64,000 nucleotides of DNA, from NCBI GenBank assembly GCA_963713695.1, contig CAVQMU010000001.1, positions 248,001 through 312,000 on the forward strand, written 5' to 3'. Source of the DNA: Rhodoblastus sp963713695 (GTDB lineage: Bacteria > Pseudomonadota > Alphaproteobacteria > Rhizobiales > Beijerinckiaceae). Numbering within the stretch: position 1 is the first letter of the stretch; each line of letters begins with the position of its first letter. This document shows, in pieces, positions 9,938 to 18,548 of this stretch. A model generated the notes under the pieces. It was not told where the DNA came from, searched no databases, and saw nothing but the letters and a program-made list of their open reading frames with translations. The translations under genes and the position numbers were made by a program.

Positions 9938-10447
9938 ATGGCCGGGGTTCGCATCCTCGGGATCGACCCCGGCCTGCGCCATACGGGCTGGGGCGTGATC
10001 GAGACCGAGGGATCGCGCCTCGCCTTCGTCGCCTGCGGCGCCATTCACACCGAGACCGGCGTGAGCCTCGCCGAGAGGCTGCGGCTGCTGCATGAAGGTC
10101 TCGCGGCCGTCATCGCCGCGCACGAGCCCGACGAGGCGGCAGTCGAGGAGACGTTCGTCAATCGCGATCCGCAATCGGCGCTGAAGCTCGGCCATGCCCG
10201 CGCCATCGCCCTGGTGGTCCCGGCCCTCGCGGGGCTCGAAGTCGCGGAATACGCCGCCAATCTGGTGAAAAAGACGGTCGTCGGCGCGGGACACGCCGAA
10301 AAAGGCCAGGTTTCCATGATGGTGAAAGTACTGCTGCCGCGCAGCGAGGCCTTGACCGCCGACGCCGCCGACGCGCTGGCCGTCGCCATCTGCCACGCCC
10401 AGCACAGGGGCGCCAGAGCGCGGGCGGCGATGCTGGCGGCGAAATGA
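9938..10447 (+). CDS. ruvC: Crossover junction endodeoxyribonuclease RuvC
   Basis: A 169-residue protein of standard length. The four acidic catalytic residues are visible: D in ILGIDPGLRHTGWG (residue 9), E in AAVEETFVN, and the pair in the C-terminal TADAADALAVAICHA. RuvC resolves Holliday junctions by symmetric nicking, working with RuvAB. The ATG is 3 bases after the trcR stop. RuvA follows after 73 bases. Confidence 0.97.
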   Translation: MAGVRILGIDPGLRHTGWGVIETEGSRLAFVACGAIHTETGVSLAERLRLLHEGLAAVIAAHEPDEAAVEETFVNRDPQSALKLGHARAIALVVPALAGLEVAEYAANLVKKTVVGAGHAEKGQVSMMVKVLLPRSEALTADAADALAVAICHAQHRGARARAAMLAAK

Positions 10448-10520
10448 CAATTCCGCTTTTGTTCGCCTCCGGCGCAAATTCCGCTAAACTCGCCGCGGGC
10501 AAATCGGGCGCGGAATAGCA

Positions 10521-11135
10521 ATGATCGGCAAACTCAAGGGCGTGGTGGACAGCCTGCACGAGGATCACCTCATCCTCGACGTGCATGGCGTGGGTTATGT
10601 CGTCGCCTGTTCCACGCGCACCTTGCAGCGGCTGCCGCGCGTCGGCGAGGCGGCGGCTCTGGCCATCGAGACGCAGGTGCGCGAAGACGCCATCCGTCTC
10701 TTTGGCTTTCTCTCTGAGTCCGAACGCGACTGGTTTCGCTTGTTGCAGAGCGTGCAGGGCGTGGGCGCGAAAGTGGCGCTGGCCATACTTTCCATCCTCT
10801 CGCCGGATGAGCTGACGTCCGTGATCGCCTTGCAGGACAAGGCCTCCGTGTCGCGTGCGCCGGGCGTCGGCCCGAAGCTCGCGGCGCGCATCGTCGCGGA
10901 GCTCAAGGACAAGGCGGGCGCCTTCGGCACGGTCGACGCCCAGGCGATGACGCTGGCGGGCGATGCTCCGGCAGGCTCGTCGGCCGCGCAGGAGGCCATT
11001 TCCGCTTTGGTCAATCTCGGCTACGGCCGCCCGCAGGCCGCGACCGCGATCGCGGCGAGCCTCAAGGCGCTGGGCGATGGCGCCGAGACCAGCGCGCTGA
11101 TCAGGCGCGGGCTGAAGGAGTTGGCGACGATATGA
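10521..11135 (+). CDS. ruvA: Holliday junction branch migration protein RuvA
   Basis: A 204-residue protein starting MIGKLKGVVDS. Domain I (OB-fold) runs to about residue 63. Domain II carries the two helix-hairpin-helix motifs (LLQSVQGVGAKVALAIL and APGVGPKLAARIVAELKDK), and the C-terminal domain III (AISALVNLGYGRPQA) is the one that contacts RuvB. RuvA tetramers hold the Holliday junction and load RuvB. A palindromic repeat lies between it and ruvB. Confidence 0.97.
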   Translation: MIGKLKGVVDSLHEDHLILDVHGVGYVVACSTRTLQRLPRVGEAAALAIETQVREDAIRLFGFLSESERDWFRLLQSVQGVGAKVALAILSILSPDELTSVIALQDKASVSRAPGVGPKLAARIVAELKDKAGAFGTVDAQAMTLAGDAPAGSSAAQEAISALVNLGYGRPQAATAIAASLKALGDGAETSALIRRGLKELATI

Positions 11136-11161
11136 GCCGGGTCTTGGAAATTCGCCAACGC

Positions 11162-11244
11162 CGTCATTGCGAGAAGCGAAGCGACGCGGCAATCCAGAGG
11201 CCGCAAGTTCCGTCAGGACTGCTTCGCTCCGCTCGCAATGACCG
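11162..11244. repeat. REP-like interspersed palindrome (copy 1), ruvA-ruvB gap
   Basis: An imperfect inverted repeat: the left arm starts CGTCATTGCGAG followed by AGCGAAGC and CAATCC, and the right arm is GCTTCGCTCCGCTCGCAATGACC. The same element occurs at 29447-29531, and a degenerate half at about 23166-23187. The sequence is typical of the REP-like elements seen in many Rhizobiales genomes. It can fold into a long hairpin in RNA and so could reduce read-through from ruvA into ruvB. Confidence 0.8.
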
Positions 11245-11277
11245 AGGAATTGTCGCGCGCGGCGGAAGGGGCGACCC

Positions 11278-12315
11278 ATGACTCCCACACCGCGCATGAT
11301 TGCGCCGCAAAAGCGCGAGGACGATCTCGAGGCGTCGATCCGTCCGATGACGCTTCTCGATTTCACGGGACAGGAAGCGGCGCGGAAAAATCTGAAAGTC
11401 TTCATCGAGGCGGCCAAGGCGCGGAAGGATGCGCTCGACCATGTGCTGTTCGTCGGGCCGCCCGGCCTCGGCAAGACGACACTGGCGCAGATTGTCGCGC
11501 GCGAATTGGGGGTCAACTTCCGCTCCACTTCTGGCCCGGTCATCGCCAAGGCCGGCGATCTCGCGGCGCAACTCACCAATCTCGAAGAGCGCGACGTGCT
11601 GTTCATCGATGAAATCCATCGCCTCAGCCCGGCGGTCGAGGAAATCCTTTATCCGGCGATGGAGGATTTCCAGCTCGACCTGATCATCGGCGAGGGGCCC
11701 GCCGCGCGCTCGGTGAAGATCGATCTGGCGAAATTCACGCTGGTCGGCGCCACCACCCGCGCCGGGCTTCTGACCACGCCGCTGCGCGACCGCTTCGGCA
11801 TCCCCATCCGCATGAATTTCTATACGGTCGAGGAATTGCAGAGCATTGTCGCGCGCGGCGCCCGCGTCATGAATTGCCCGATGAGCGAGGACGGCGCGCA
11901 GGAGATCGCAAAGCGCTCGCGCGGCACACCGCGCATTGCGGGACGCCTCTTGCGCCGGGTTCGCGACTTCGCGCTGGTCGACGGCGACGCCATGGTCACG
12001 CGCGGGGTCGCTGACAAGGCGCTCAAATTGCTCGATGTCGATTCGATCGGCCTCGACCAGATGGACCGGCGCTATCTCGACATGGTCGCGATCAATTTCG
12101 GCGGGGGCCCGGTGGGAATCGAGACCATCGCCGCGGCGCTGAGCGAGCCGCGCGACGCCATCGAGGACATCATCGAGCCGTATCTTCTGCAACAGGGTTT
12201 TCTCAATCGCACCCCGCGTGGCCGCGTGCTGACGCCCCAGGCGTTCCGGCATCTCGGCTTGGCGGTTCCGGCGCAAGCCGCGCAGGGCGGGCTGTTTGGC
12301 GACGACGATGCGTGA
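11278..12315 (+). CDS. ruvB: Holliday junction branch migration ATPase RuvB
   Basis: A 345-residue AAA+ protein. Walker A GPPGLGKTTLAQ is near residues 61-72, Walker B LFIDEIHRLSP follows, sensor 1 lies in LVGATTRAGLLTTPLRDRFG with the arginine finger region, and the C-terminal winged helix ends QGFLNRTPRGRVLT. RuvB hexamers drive branch migration on RuvA-bound junctions. The stop overlaps the first codons of ybgC, so the recombination genes run directly into the Tol-Pal operon. Confidence 0.97.
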   Translation: MTPTPRMIAPQKREDDLEASIRPMTLLDFTGQEAARKNLKVFIEAAKARKDALDHVLFVGPPGLGKTTLAQIVARELGVNFRSTSGPVIAKAGDLAAQLTNLEERDVLFIDEIHRLSPAVEEILYPAMEDFQLDLIIGEGPAARSVKIDLAKFTLVGATTRAGLLTTPLRDRFGIPIRMNFYTVEELQSIVARGARVMNCPMSEDGAQEIAKRSRGTPRIAGRLLRRVRDFALVDGDAMVTRGVADKALKLLDVDSIGLDQMDRRYLDMVAINFGGGPVGIETIAAALSEPRDAIEDIIEPYLLQQGFLNRTPRGRVLTPQAFRHLGLAVPAQAAQGGLFGDDDA

Positions 12316-12769
12316 GCGTGCGGAGACAGTGACGCCCGCGATTGGCGCCTTCGGCGGGGGACGACACCTCTTCCCCATTCGCGTCTATTACGAGGACACG
12401 GATTTTTCCGGCATCGTCTATCACGCCAATTACCTGCGCTTCATCGAGCGCGCCCGCACCGAAATGCTGCGGGAAAAAGACCTGCATCAGCAGGAGATCC
12501 ACGCGGGTGACGCACTCTTCTTTGTCGTGGCGCGGATGAATATCGTGTTTTTGCGGCCGGCGCGCATGGACGATCTCCTCATTGTCGAGACCAAAGCGGT
12601 GAAAATCGGCGCGGCGGTGCTCGAGCTCGACCAGATCGTCCGGCGCGATGCGGAGATCCTGTTCACCGCCCGCGTTTTCATCGCCGCCCTCTCGAAGGGG
12701 AGGCCATGCCGGCTGCCGAAAGCGTTGCGCGAAAAATTGTCCGAAATCGCGGAAAAAGCGGCTTCGTAA
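12308..12769 (+). CDS. ybgC: Tol-Pal system-associated acyl-CoA thioesterase YbgC
   Basis: A 153-residue hot-dog fold thioesterase. The motif YYEDTDFSGIVYHANYLRFIERAR contains the catalytic Asp of the 4HBT/YbgC family (only part is quoted here as the key D-x-D and H-x-N-Y-L-R positions, around residues 28-46). The start chosen is ATG 12308, overlapping the ruvB stop by 8 bases; a TTG 12 bases earlier is also in frame. YbgC hydrolyses acyl-CoA or acyl-ACP and heads the Tol-Pal operon in most Proteobacteria. Confidence 0.93.
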   Translation: MRERAETVTPAIGAFGGGRHLFPIRVYYEDTDFSGIVYHANYLRFIERARTEMLREKDLHQQEIHAGDALFFVVARMNIVFLRPARMDDLLIVETKAVKIGAAVLELDQIVRRDAEILFTARVFIAALSKGRPCRLPKALREKLSEIAEKAAS

Positions 12770-12923
12770 CCGTCCGTTAACCACGAAAAGGTCTTAACTG
12801 GGGGCGATCCGCGTCCCTGGCCGGCAATATGCGCGTCAGGCCGCAGAAATGACCGAATTGCACGGCACAAGCCGCGCGCGTGGCGGGACTACCGCCGCGC
12901 TGCAGGATTGCAAGGAAACACAG

Positions 12924-13640
12924 ATGCCCGTCGATTTACCCGCCGCCGCGACCGAAGGCTCCATCTTCGCCATGTTCTGGAGCGCCAGTATTGTCGTCAA
13001 GCTGGTGATGCTCGGCCTGTTATCGGCTTCCGTCTGGTGCTGGGCGATCATCATCAACAAGACCATCCTCATCAGCCGCGCCCGCAACGCCATCGAGGAA
13101 TTCGAGGGCGTGTTCTGGTCCGGCAATTCGCTCGAAGACCTTTACCAATCGCTCGCCGCGCGCCCGACCACCGCCACCGCCTCGCTGTTTGTCGCGGCCA
13201 TGCGCGAGTGGAAGCGCTCTTTCCAGAACGCCGCGGCGTCCTTCGTCGGCCTGCAATCGCGCATCGAAAAAGTGCTCGACGTCTCCATCGCCCGCGAGGT
13301 CGAAAAGCTCGAAGCCAATCTGCTCGTGCTCGCAACTGTCGCCTCCGCCGGTCCCTTCGTCGGCCTCTTCGGCACGGTCTGGGGCATCATGACCGCCTTT
13401 CGCGGCATCGCCGCCTCGAAAAACACTTCGCTCGCGGTCGTCGCGCCCGGCATCGCCGAAGCGCTGTTCGCCACGGCCATCGGCCTTTTCGCGGCCATTC
13501 CCGCGCTGATCGCCTACAACAAGCTTTCCGGCGACGTCGCCAAGACCCAGGCCAAGATGGAAGCCTTCGCCGACGAATTTTCCGCCATCCTGTCGCGTCA
13601 GATCGACCAGCACGCGGGTTCGCGTCCGAATGCGGCTTAA
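12924..13640 (+). CDS. tolQ: Tol-Pal system protein TolQ
   Basis: A 238-residue inner-membrane protein of the TolQ/ExbB family. The start ATG 12924 (MPVDLPAA) has AAGGAAA upstream; the longer frame to 12849 adds 25 residues without family character. Three membrane segments are visible: about 20-45 (FWSASIVVKLVMLGLLSAS), 130-155 (LATVASAGPFVGLFGTVWG) and 170-195 (LFATAIGLFAAIPALIAYN). TolQ forms with TolR the proton-driven motor that powers TolA and outer-membrane constriction during division. Confidence 0.95.
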   Translation: MPVDLPAAATEGSIFAMFWSASIVVKLVMLGLLSASVWCWAIIINKTILISRARNAIEEFEGVFWSGNSLEDLYQSLAARPTTATASLFVAAMREWKRSFQNAAASFVGLQSRIEKVLDVSIAREVEKLEANLLVLATVASAGPFVGLFGTVWGIMTAFRGIAASKNTSLAVVAPGIAEALFATAIGLFAAIPALIAYNKLSGDVAKTQAKMEAFADEFSAILSRQIDQHAGSRPNAA

Positions 13641-13652
13641 GGAGCAAGCGAT

Positions 13653-14096
13653 ATGGGAATGTCCGTATCCGCGGGTAAAGGCGGCAGGCGGCGGCGCGGC
13701 GTGCCGCGCTACGGCGCCATGGCCGACATCAACATGACGCCCTTCATCGACGTGATGCTGGTGCTGCTGATCATCTTCATGGTCGCGGCGCCCCTGCTTT
13801 CGTCCGGCGTGCCGATCGACTTGCCGGCGACCAAGGCGGGCGAACTCAACATCGACAAGAAGCCGATCTCCGTCGCTATCGACGAGCATGGCGATGTCTT
13901 CCTGATGGACCAGAAGATCGACATTTCCACGCTCGTCGACGGCGTGAAGGCGCAAGCCAAGGACGGCGTCGACGACCGCGTTTACGTGCGCGCCTCCAAG
14001 ACGGTCAATTACGGTCGCGTCGCCGAGGTCATGTCGGACCTGACGTCGGCCGGGTTCAAGAAGGTCGCGCTCGTGACAGACCAGCAGAAGAAATAG
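13653..14096 (+). CDS. tolR: Tol-Pal system protein TolR
   Basis: A 147-residue ExbD/TolR protein. After a basic N-terminus (KGGRRRRGVPRYG), the single membrane helix carries the essential Asp in MADINMTPFIDVMLVLLII, and the remainder is the periplasmic domain. It starts 12 bases after tolQ. TolR couples the proton flux through TolQ to TolA. Confidence 0.95.
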   Translation: MGMSVSAGKGGRRRRGVPRYGAMADINMTPFIDVMLVLLIIFMVAAPLLSSGVPIDLPATKAGELNIDKKPISVAIDEHGDVFLMDQKIDISTLVDGVKAQAKDGVDDRVYVRASKTVNYGRVAEVMSDLTSAGFKKVALVTDQQKK

Positions 14097-14136
14097 GGCT
14101 GAAAAGCGAAGATGAAGAAATCAGGCGGATGAGGCG

Positions 14137-15201
14137 GTGAAACTGACGCGTTCCGAGCCGGGCATCGTGTTTTCGGCGGCGGTCCATTTCGGGCTGCTGG
14201 CGTTTCTGCTCGTCAATTTTTCGCGCGATCCGAAATTCGACGACGCCCAGGAGGCCGTTCCGGTCGAGACCATCACCGACGCCCAGTTCAGCCAGATCAT
14301 GAAGGGCGAAAAGTCCGGCAAGGAACAGAACAGCAAGCTGAAAGTGGATCGCGTCGCCGAGCAGGAGGAGTCGAAGCCGACGCCGCCGACGCCCGAAGCC
14401 AAGCGCGACGTTCCCACCCCGCCATCGCCGCTCAAGCGACTGCCCGATCCGAGCGAGGCCGAGGACAAGCCGCCAACGCCGACGCCGCCGACACCGCCGC
14501 CGCGTCCCGTGACGCCGCCGCCCGTCGCCAAGGCGCCGCCGCAGGAAGAGGAGCCGGAAAAGGACGACGCCGAGGTGGTCAAGCCGCCGCCGAAGCCGAA
14601 GCCGCCGGAAAAGAAGGTGGAGCTGCCGCCGACGCCGCCGACCCCGCCGAAAAGGCCTGAGCCCAAGCCGCCGAAACTCGACGAAGTCGCCAAGCTCTTG
14701 AGCCAGACGCATGACAAGCCCGCGCCCAAGCCGAAATCCGGCCAGGAGAGCAATGAGCGTCCCTCGCCCAATCTCGCTGACATCTCAAGGCTTCTGAGTC
14801 ACGATGCGCCGCAGTCGCGCGGTTCGTCAGGGCGCGAGCTCAACAAGGTGGCGTCGATCGGCGCGCCGCACGCCTCGGCGGCGCGCATGTCGCCGTCCCT
14901 TTCGGATGCGCTCAACGGGTTGCTGCAGGATCAGTACAAGCAGTGCTGGACCTATCTCGGCTTGTCCAACGGCCCCAAATACGTTCCGCGCATCCGCGTC
15001 TCCTACCGCCCGGACGGCTCGCTCTCCGGCGAGCCTTCGCTGACCAATCCCCCGTCCGATTCCGCCTCGCGGTCGCTAGCCGACAGCGCGCTGCGCGCGG
15101 TCAGGCGCTGCAATCCGCTGAAAATTCCGGCGCAGTTCCAGCCCTACTACGAACAATGGAAGGATTGGGTCGTCGGCTTCAATCCCGAAGACATGAACTG
15201 A
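14137..15201 (+). CDS. tolA: Tol-Pal system protein TolA (energy-transducing)
   Basis: A 354-residue protein started at GTG 14137; both upstream ATGs (14112, 14129) hit stops at once. One N-terminal membrane segment (IVFSAAVHFGLLAFLLVNF, residues 8-26) is followed by a very long Pro/Lys/Glu-rich linker (about residues 75-200, PPTP and KPPP repeats). The C-terminal globular domain (residues about 255-354) has the LNGLLQDQYKQCWTY pattern of TolA domain III. TolA spans the periplasm and contacts Pal/TolB. The proline-rich rather than alanine-rich helical linker is usual in Alphaproteobacteria. Confidence 0.92.
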   Translation: MKLTRSEPGIVFSAAVHFGLLAFLLVNFSRDPKFDDAQEAVPVETITDAQFSQIMKGEKSGKEQNSKLKVDRVAEQEESKPTPPTPEAKRDVPTPPSPLKRLPDPSEAEDKPPTPTPPTPPPRPVTPPPVAKAPPQEEEPEKDDAEVVKPPPKPKPPEKKVELPPTPPTPPKRPEPKPPKLDEVAKLLSQTHDKPAPKPKSGQESNERPSPNLADISRLLSHDAPQSRGSSGRELNKVASIGAPHASAARMSPSLSDALNGLLQDQYKQCWTYLGLSNGPKYVPRIRVSYRPDGSLSGEPSLTNPPSDSASRSLADSALRAVRRCNPLKIPAQFQPYYEQWKDWVVGFNPEDMN

Positions 15202-15266
15202 TCCCCAATTCCGGCTCCGCCGCCCTTCGCGCACCTTTCGCTCTGAGAACCTCCAGGAAAGCCCGC

Positions 15267-16571
15267 ATGACTTTCACCCCCACCCGCCGCTCCGCCGCAG
15301 CCTTCATCGGCGGCCTCGCCATGGCCCCGCTGCTTGGCCGCTCCGCCTTCAGCCAGCGCACGCTCGACGTGCATGGCGGCGGCAATTTCCAGCCGATCAA
15401 CGTTGCGGTGACCCCCTTCGCCGGCGACGGCGGCCCGGCGCTGACCTCGATCGTCATCAATAATTTCAAGCGCTCGACCTTCATCAATCCGCTCGACGCC
15501 TCGAGCGTCGGCGGCGGCGCGAGCCCGGACGCGGCGCCGGACATGGCGCCCTTTCGCGCCATCAATGCGCAATATGTCGTCACCGGACGTTCGGGCCGCG
15601 GCGGCGATGGCCGCATGAAGACCGAATTCCGGCTGTGGGACGCGACCTCGGGCGCGCAGGCGGCGGGCCAGCAATATGTCACCGACCCCAACAATTCCAG
15701 GCGCGTCGCGCATATCGTCTCCGACGCCATCTTCTCCAAGGTCACCGGCGAAAAGGGCTGGTACGACACCCGTGTCGCCTTCGTCGACGAGACGGGCCCG
15801 CGCGAAAACCGCAGGAAGCGTCTGGCGATCATGGACCAGGACGGCGCCAACGTGCGCTATCTCACCCATGGCGACGATCTCGTGGTGACCCCGCGCTTCT
15901 CGCCCAATTCGCAGGAATTGACCTACATGGCTTTCGGTTCCGAGGATCCGAAGGTGCTGCTGCTCAACATTGACACGGGCCAGCGCGAAACCGTCGGCAA
16001 TTTCCCGGGCATGACCTTTTCGCCACGCTTTTCGCCCGACGGCCAGCGCGTGGTCATGTCGCTCGAGCAGAACGGCGCGGCCAATCTCTATTCGATGGAC
16101 CTGCGCTCGCGCACGACGACGCGGCTCAGCGATTCCACGGCGATCGACACGTCGCCCTGCTATTCGCCGGATGGCGCCCGCATCTGCTTTGAATCGGATC
16201 GCGGCGGCACGCAGCAGATTTATGTGATGAGCGCCGGCGGCGGCGGCGCCAACCGCATTTCCTTCGGCGACGGGCGCTATTCGACGCCGGTCTGGTCGCC
16301 CAAGGGCGATTACATCGCCTTCACCAAACAGGGCGGCGGCAATTTCGCCATCGGCGTGATGAAGCCGGATGGCTCCGGCGAACGCATCCTGACCGAAGGC
16401 TACCATAATGAAGGCCCGACCTGGGCGCCCAACGGCCTCTATGTGATGTTCTTCCGCAACGGCGCCGGCGGGTCGAAAATCTTCATGATCGACGTCTTCG
16501 GCCGTGGCGAATTTCCGGTGCCGACCCCTTCTTTCAGCTCCGATCCGTCCTGGAGTCCGCTATTACGCTGA
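15267..16571 (+). CDS. tolB: Tol-Pal system beta-propeller protein TolB
   Basis: A 434-residue periplasmic protein. The start is ATG 15267 (MTFTPTRRSAAAF) with AGGAAAG upstream; the open frame extends far upstream, out of phase with tolA, and is not coding there. The signal peptide begins with a twin arginine (TRRSAAAFIGG), so Tat export is possible. The N-terminal TolB domain reaches about residue 170, then come WD40-like/TolB beta-propeller blades with repeated FSPDGQ and WSPKGD motifs (for example FSPRFSPDGQRVVMS). TolB binds Pal and links the Tol motor to the outer membrane. Confidence 0.96.
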   Translation: MTFTPTRRSAAAFIGGLAMAPLLGRSAFSQRTLDVHGGGNFQPINVAVTPFAGDGGPALTSIVINNFKRSTFINPLDASSVGGGASPDAAPDMAPFRAINAQYVVTGRSGRGGDGRMKTEFRLWDATSGAQAAGQQYVTDPNNSRRVAHIVSDAIFSKVTGEKGWYDTRVAFVDETGPRENRRKRLAIMDQDGANVRYLTHGDDLVVTPRFSPNSQELTYMAFGSEDPKVLLLNIDTGQRETVGNFPGMTFSPRFSPDGQRVVMSLEQNGAANLYSMDLRSRTTTRLSDSTAIDTSPCYSPDGARICFESDRGGTQQIYVMSAGGGGANRISFGDGRYSTPVWSPKGDYIAFTKQGGGNFAIGVMKPDGSGERILTEGYHNEGPTWAPNGLYVMFFRNGAGGSKIFMIDVFGRGEFPVPTPSFSSDPSWSPLLR

Positions 16572-16803
16572 TGTTTCAGCCCGATTCCTGGGCTGCGGCT
16601 TTTATGCGACAGTGTGCGTAATAATCACGGAATCGTGACTTTTGCCGCATTCTGGCCATGAACCCTCTGTTAACCATGCCGCCAATCGCTGCAAGGCGAC
16701 CTGATTTTTCAAGGGTTCGTCAAGGTTACGAAAACCTTCGCTTAATAATCGCAGGCTAGGACTGACGGGGAACACCGGCCGTCGGTTGTAAGGAGCGCTC
16801 CGG

Positions 16804-17304
16804 ATGAAAATTTTTGGCTCGATGCATGGACTGAAATTCGCCGCCGCGATCGTTGCGGCGCTGGCTCTGGGCGCCTGCGCCAAGAACCCCGCCGATATGG
16901 CTGGCCTCGACGGACGCGGCGCCGGCGCGGCGACCCCCGGCTCGCAGCAGGATTTCGTGGTCAATGTCGGCGACCGCGTGTTCTTCGACAGCGATTCGAC
17001 CGAATTGAGCTCGACTGCCCAGCAGACGCTGGACAAGCAGGCGCAATGGCTCAATCGCTACGGCAATTACGCTTTCACGGTCGAAGGCCATGCCGACGAG
17101 CGCGGCACCCGCGAATATAATTTCGCGCTGGGCGCCCGTCGCGCCGAGTCCACCAAGAACTATCTGATCGCCCGCGGCGTCGCCGCTTCGCGCATCAAGA
17201 CGATTTCCTACGGCAAGGAACGCCCGGTCGCGGTTTGCGACGACATTTCCTGCTGGTCGCAGAACCGCCGCGCCGTCACGGTGCTCAAGGGCGGCCAGAG
17301 CTGA
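16804..17304 (+). CDS. pal: Peptidoglycan-associated lipoprotein Pal
   Basis: A 166-residue lipoprotein. The signal sequence ends in the lipobox ALGAC, with Cys25 to be lipidated, and the mature part carries an OmpA-like peptidoglycan-binding domain (VFFDSDSTELSSTA, then GHADERGTREYNFALGARRA, with the Asp and Arg that bind meso-DAP). It anchors the outer membrane to peptidoglycan. A 232-base gap upstream of it may hold its own promoter, and a terminator follows. Confidence 0.97.
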   Translation: MKIFGSMHGLKFAAAIVAALALGACAKNPADMAGLDGRGAGAATPGSQQDFVVNVGDRVFFDSDSTELSSTAQQTLDKQAQWLNRYGNYAFTVEGHADERGTREYNFALGARRAESTKNYLIARGVAASRIKTISYGKERPVAVCDDISCWSQNRRAVTVLKGGQS

Positions 17305-17334
17305 GCGGACCGTCTCCGGTTCAACGCTTCCAGG

Positions 17335-17363
17335 CTCCGGCGTCCTCAGCGCCGGAGTTTTTT
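17335..17363 (+). terminator. Rho-independent terminator after pal
   Basis: Arms CTCCGGCG (17335-17342) and CGCCGGAG (17350-17357) pair around a seven-base loop and are followed by six T residues. It lies 31 bases after the pal stop and before cpoB. Confidence 0.8.
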
Positions 17364-17462
17364 CGTTTTGGGCTGGCTTTGTCGCGCAAGCGCCACTTTT
17401 TGAGCTTATCGCGGCGCCAGATGTGCTAGAGATCAAGGTGATTCACGGAGGCTGGGGAAGGC

Positions 17463-18548
17463 ATGGCTGATCGTTCGCCGGACGAAAACAAGTCCGGAAG
17501 ATTGCAAAAAGGCATTCTGCTCGCCGCCGCACTTTCAGCGCTGGTTTTTGCCGCGCCTGCGGCCCGCGCGCAGATTTTCAACCGGCCGCCCGCCGATGTC
17601 GAGGATCAGGCCCCGCGCAGCGACGAAGCCAATAATCTGGTGCGCGTCGACCGTTTGGAAAGCCAGGTCCGCTCGCTCAACGGCCAGGTCGAGCAATTGC
17701 AGTTCCAGATCAAGCGTCTGGAAGACCAGATGCGCAAGTTCCAGATGGATGTGGACGCCCGCTTCCAGGAGGGCGCCGGCCGCGGCGGACCCCGTCCGGC
17801 GCCGCAAAAGCGCACCGACGCGCCCGAGATCGAGCCTCCGGTCGGCGCGCCGCAGCAGGCCGCGCAGCTTCCGCCCGCCGCTGCGCCAGCGGTTGCGCCT
17901 GTCGGCGTCGACGGCCGACGCCATGACGCCTTCGATCCCGCGGTCCAGCCCGCCGCGCCGGGCTCGCCGCAAGCGCTCGGTTCGCCCGAATCGGCCAGCC
18001 GGCCGGTCGAGCGGCTGCCGGGCCAGGGCCGCGATCCCAATGGCCCGCTCGATCTTTCGCCTCCCGGACTGCGCGATCAGGGTGCGGTCGCGGCCAGTCC
18101 CGCCGCAAGTGCGGTTTCAAGTCCGGTCGCGAGTTTCGAGCCCGCCGCCGCGGCGACGCCGATCGATCCGGTCAAGGCGGATTATGAGGCGGCGACGGAA
18201 CAGCTCAAGTCGCAGCATTACGACGCGGCGCAGCAGGCCTTTTCCGCCTTCGTGCAGAAAAACGGCCGCAGCCGCCTGATCGCCCCGGCGATCTATCATC
18301 TCGGCGAAAGCTACTATTACCAGAACCGCCATCGCGAAGCGGCCGAGCAATTCCTCAAGATCGCCACGGATTATTCGAAAAGCTCGGTGGCGCCCGACGC
18401 CATGATCAAGCTCGGCGTGTCCCTCAGCGCGCTTGGCGCCAAGGAACAGGCCTGCGCCTTCTTCTCGGAGCTGCCGCGCAAATACCCCAATGCCTCGGCG
18501 GCCGAAAAGACGGCTGCGGCGCGGGAGGCCAAGAAGGCGTCCTGTTGA
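17463..18548 (+). CDS. cpoB: Tol-Pal system protein CpoB (YbgF)
   Basis: A 361-residue periplasmic protein. A signal peptide (LAAALSALVFAAPAARAQ) ends near residue 37. The next part, about residues 57-100, is a coiled coil (RVDRLESQVRSLNGQVEQLQ), then comes a Pro/Ala-rich linker, and the C-terminal 120 residues are TPR repeats starting ADYEAATEQLKSQHYDAA. CpoB coordinates peptidoglycan synthesis with Tol-Pal constriction. The stop overlaps the TTG start of tilS. Confidence 0.92.
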   Translation: MADRSPDENKSGRLQKGILLAAALSALVFAAPAARAQIFNRPPADVEDQAPRSDEANNLVRVDRLESQVRSLNGQVEQLQFQIKRLEDQMRKFQMDVDARFQEGAGRGGPRPAPQKRTDAPEIEPPVGAPQQAAQLPPAAAPAVAPVGVDGRRHDAFDPAVQPAAPGSPQALGSPESASRPVERLPGQGRDPNGPLDLSPPGLRDQGAVAASPAASAVSSPVASFEPAAAATPIDPVKADYEAATEQLKSQHYDAAQQAFSAFVQKNGRSRLIAPAIYHLGESYYYQNRHREAAEQFLKIATDYSKSSVAPDAMIKLGVSLSALGAKEQACAFFSELPRKYPNASAAEKTAAAREAKKASC

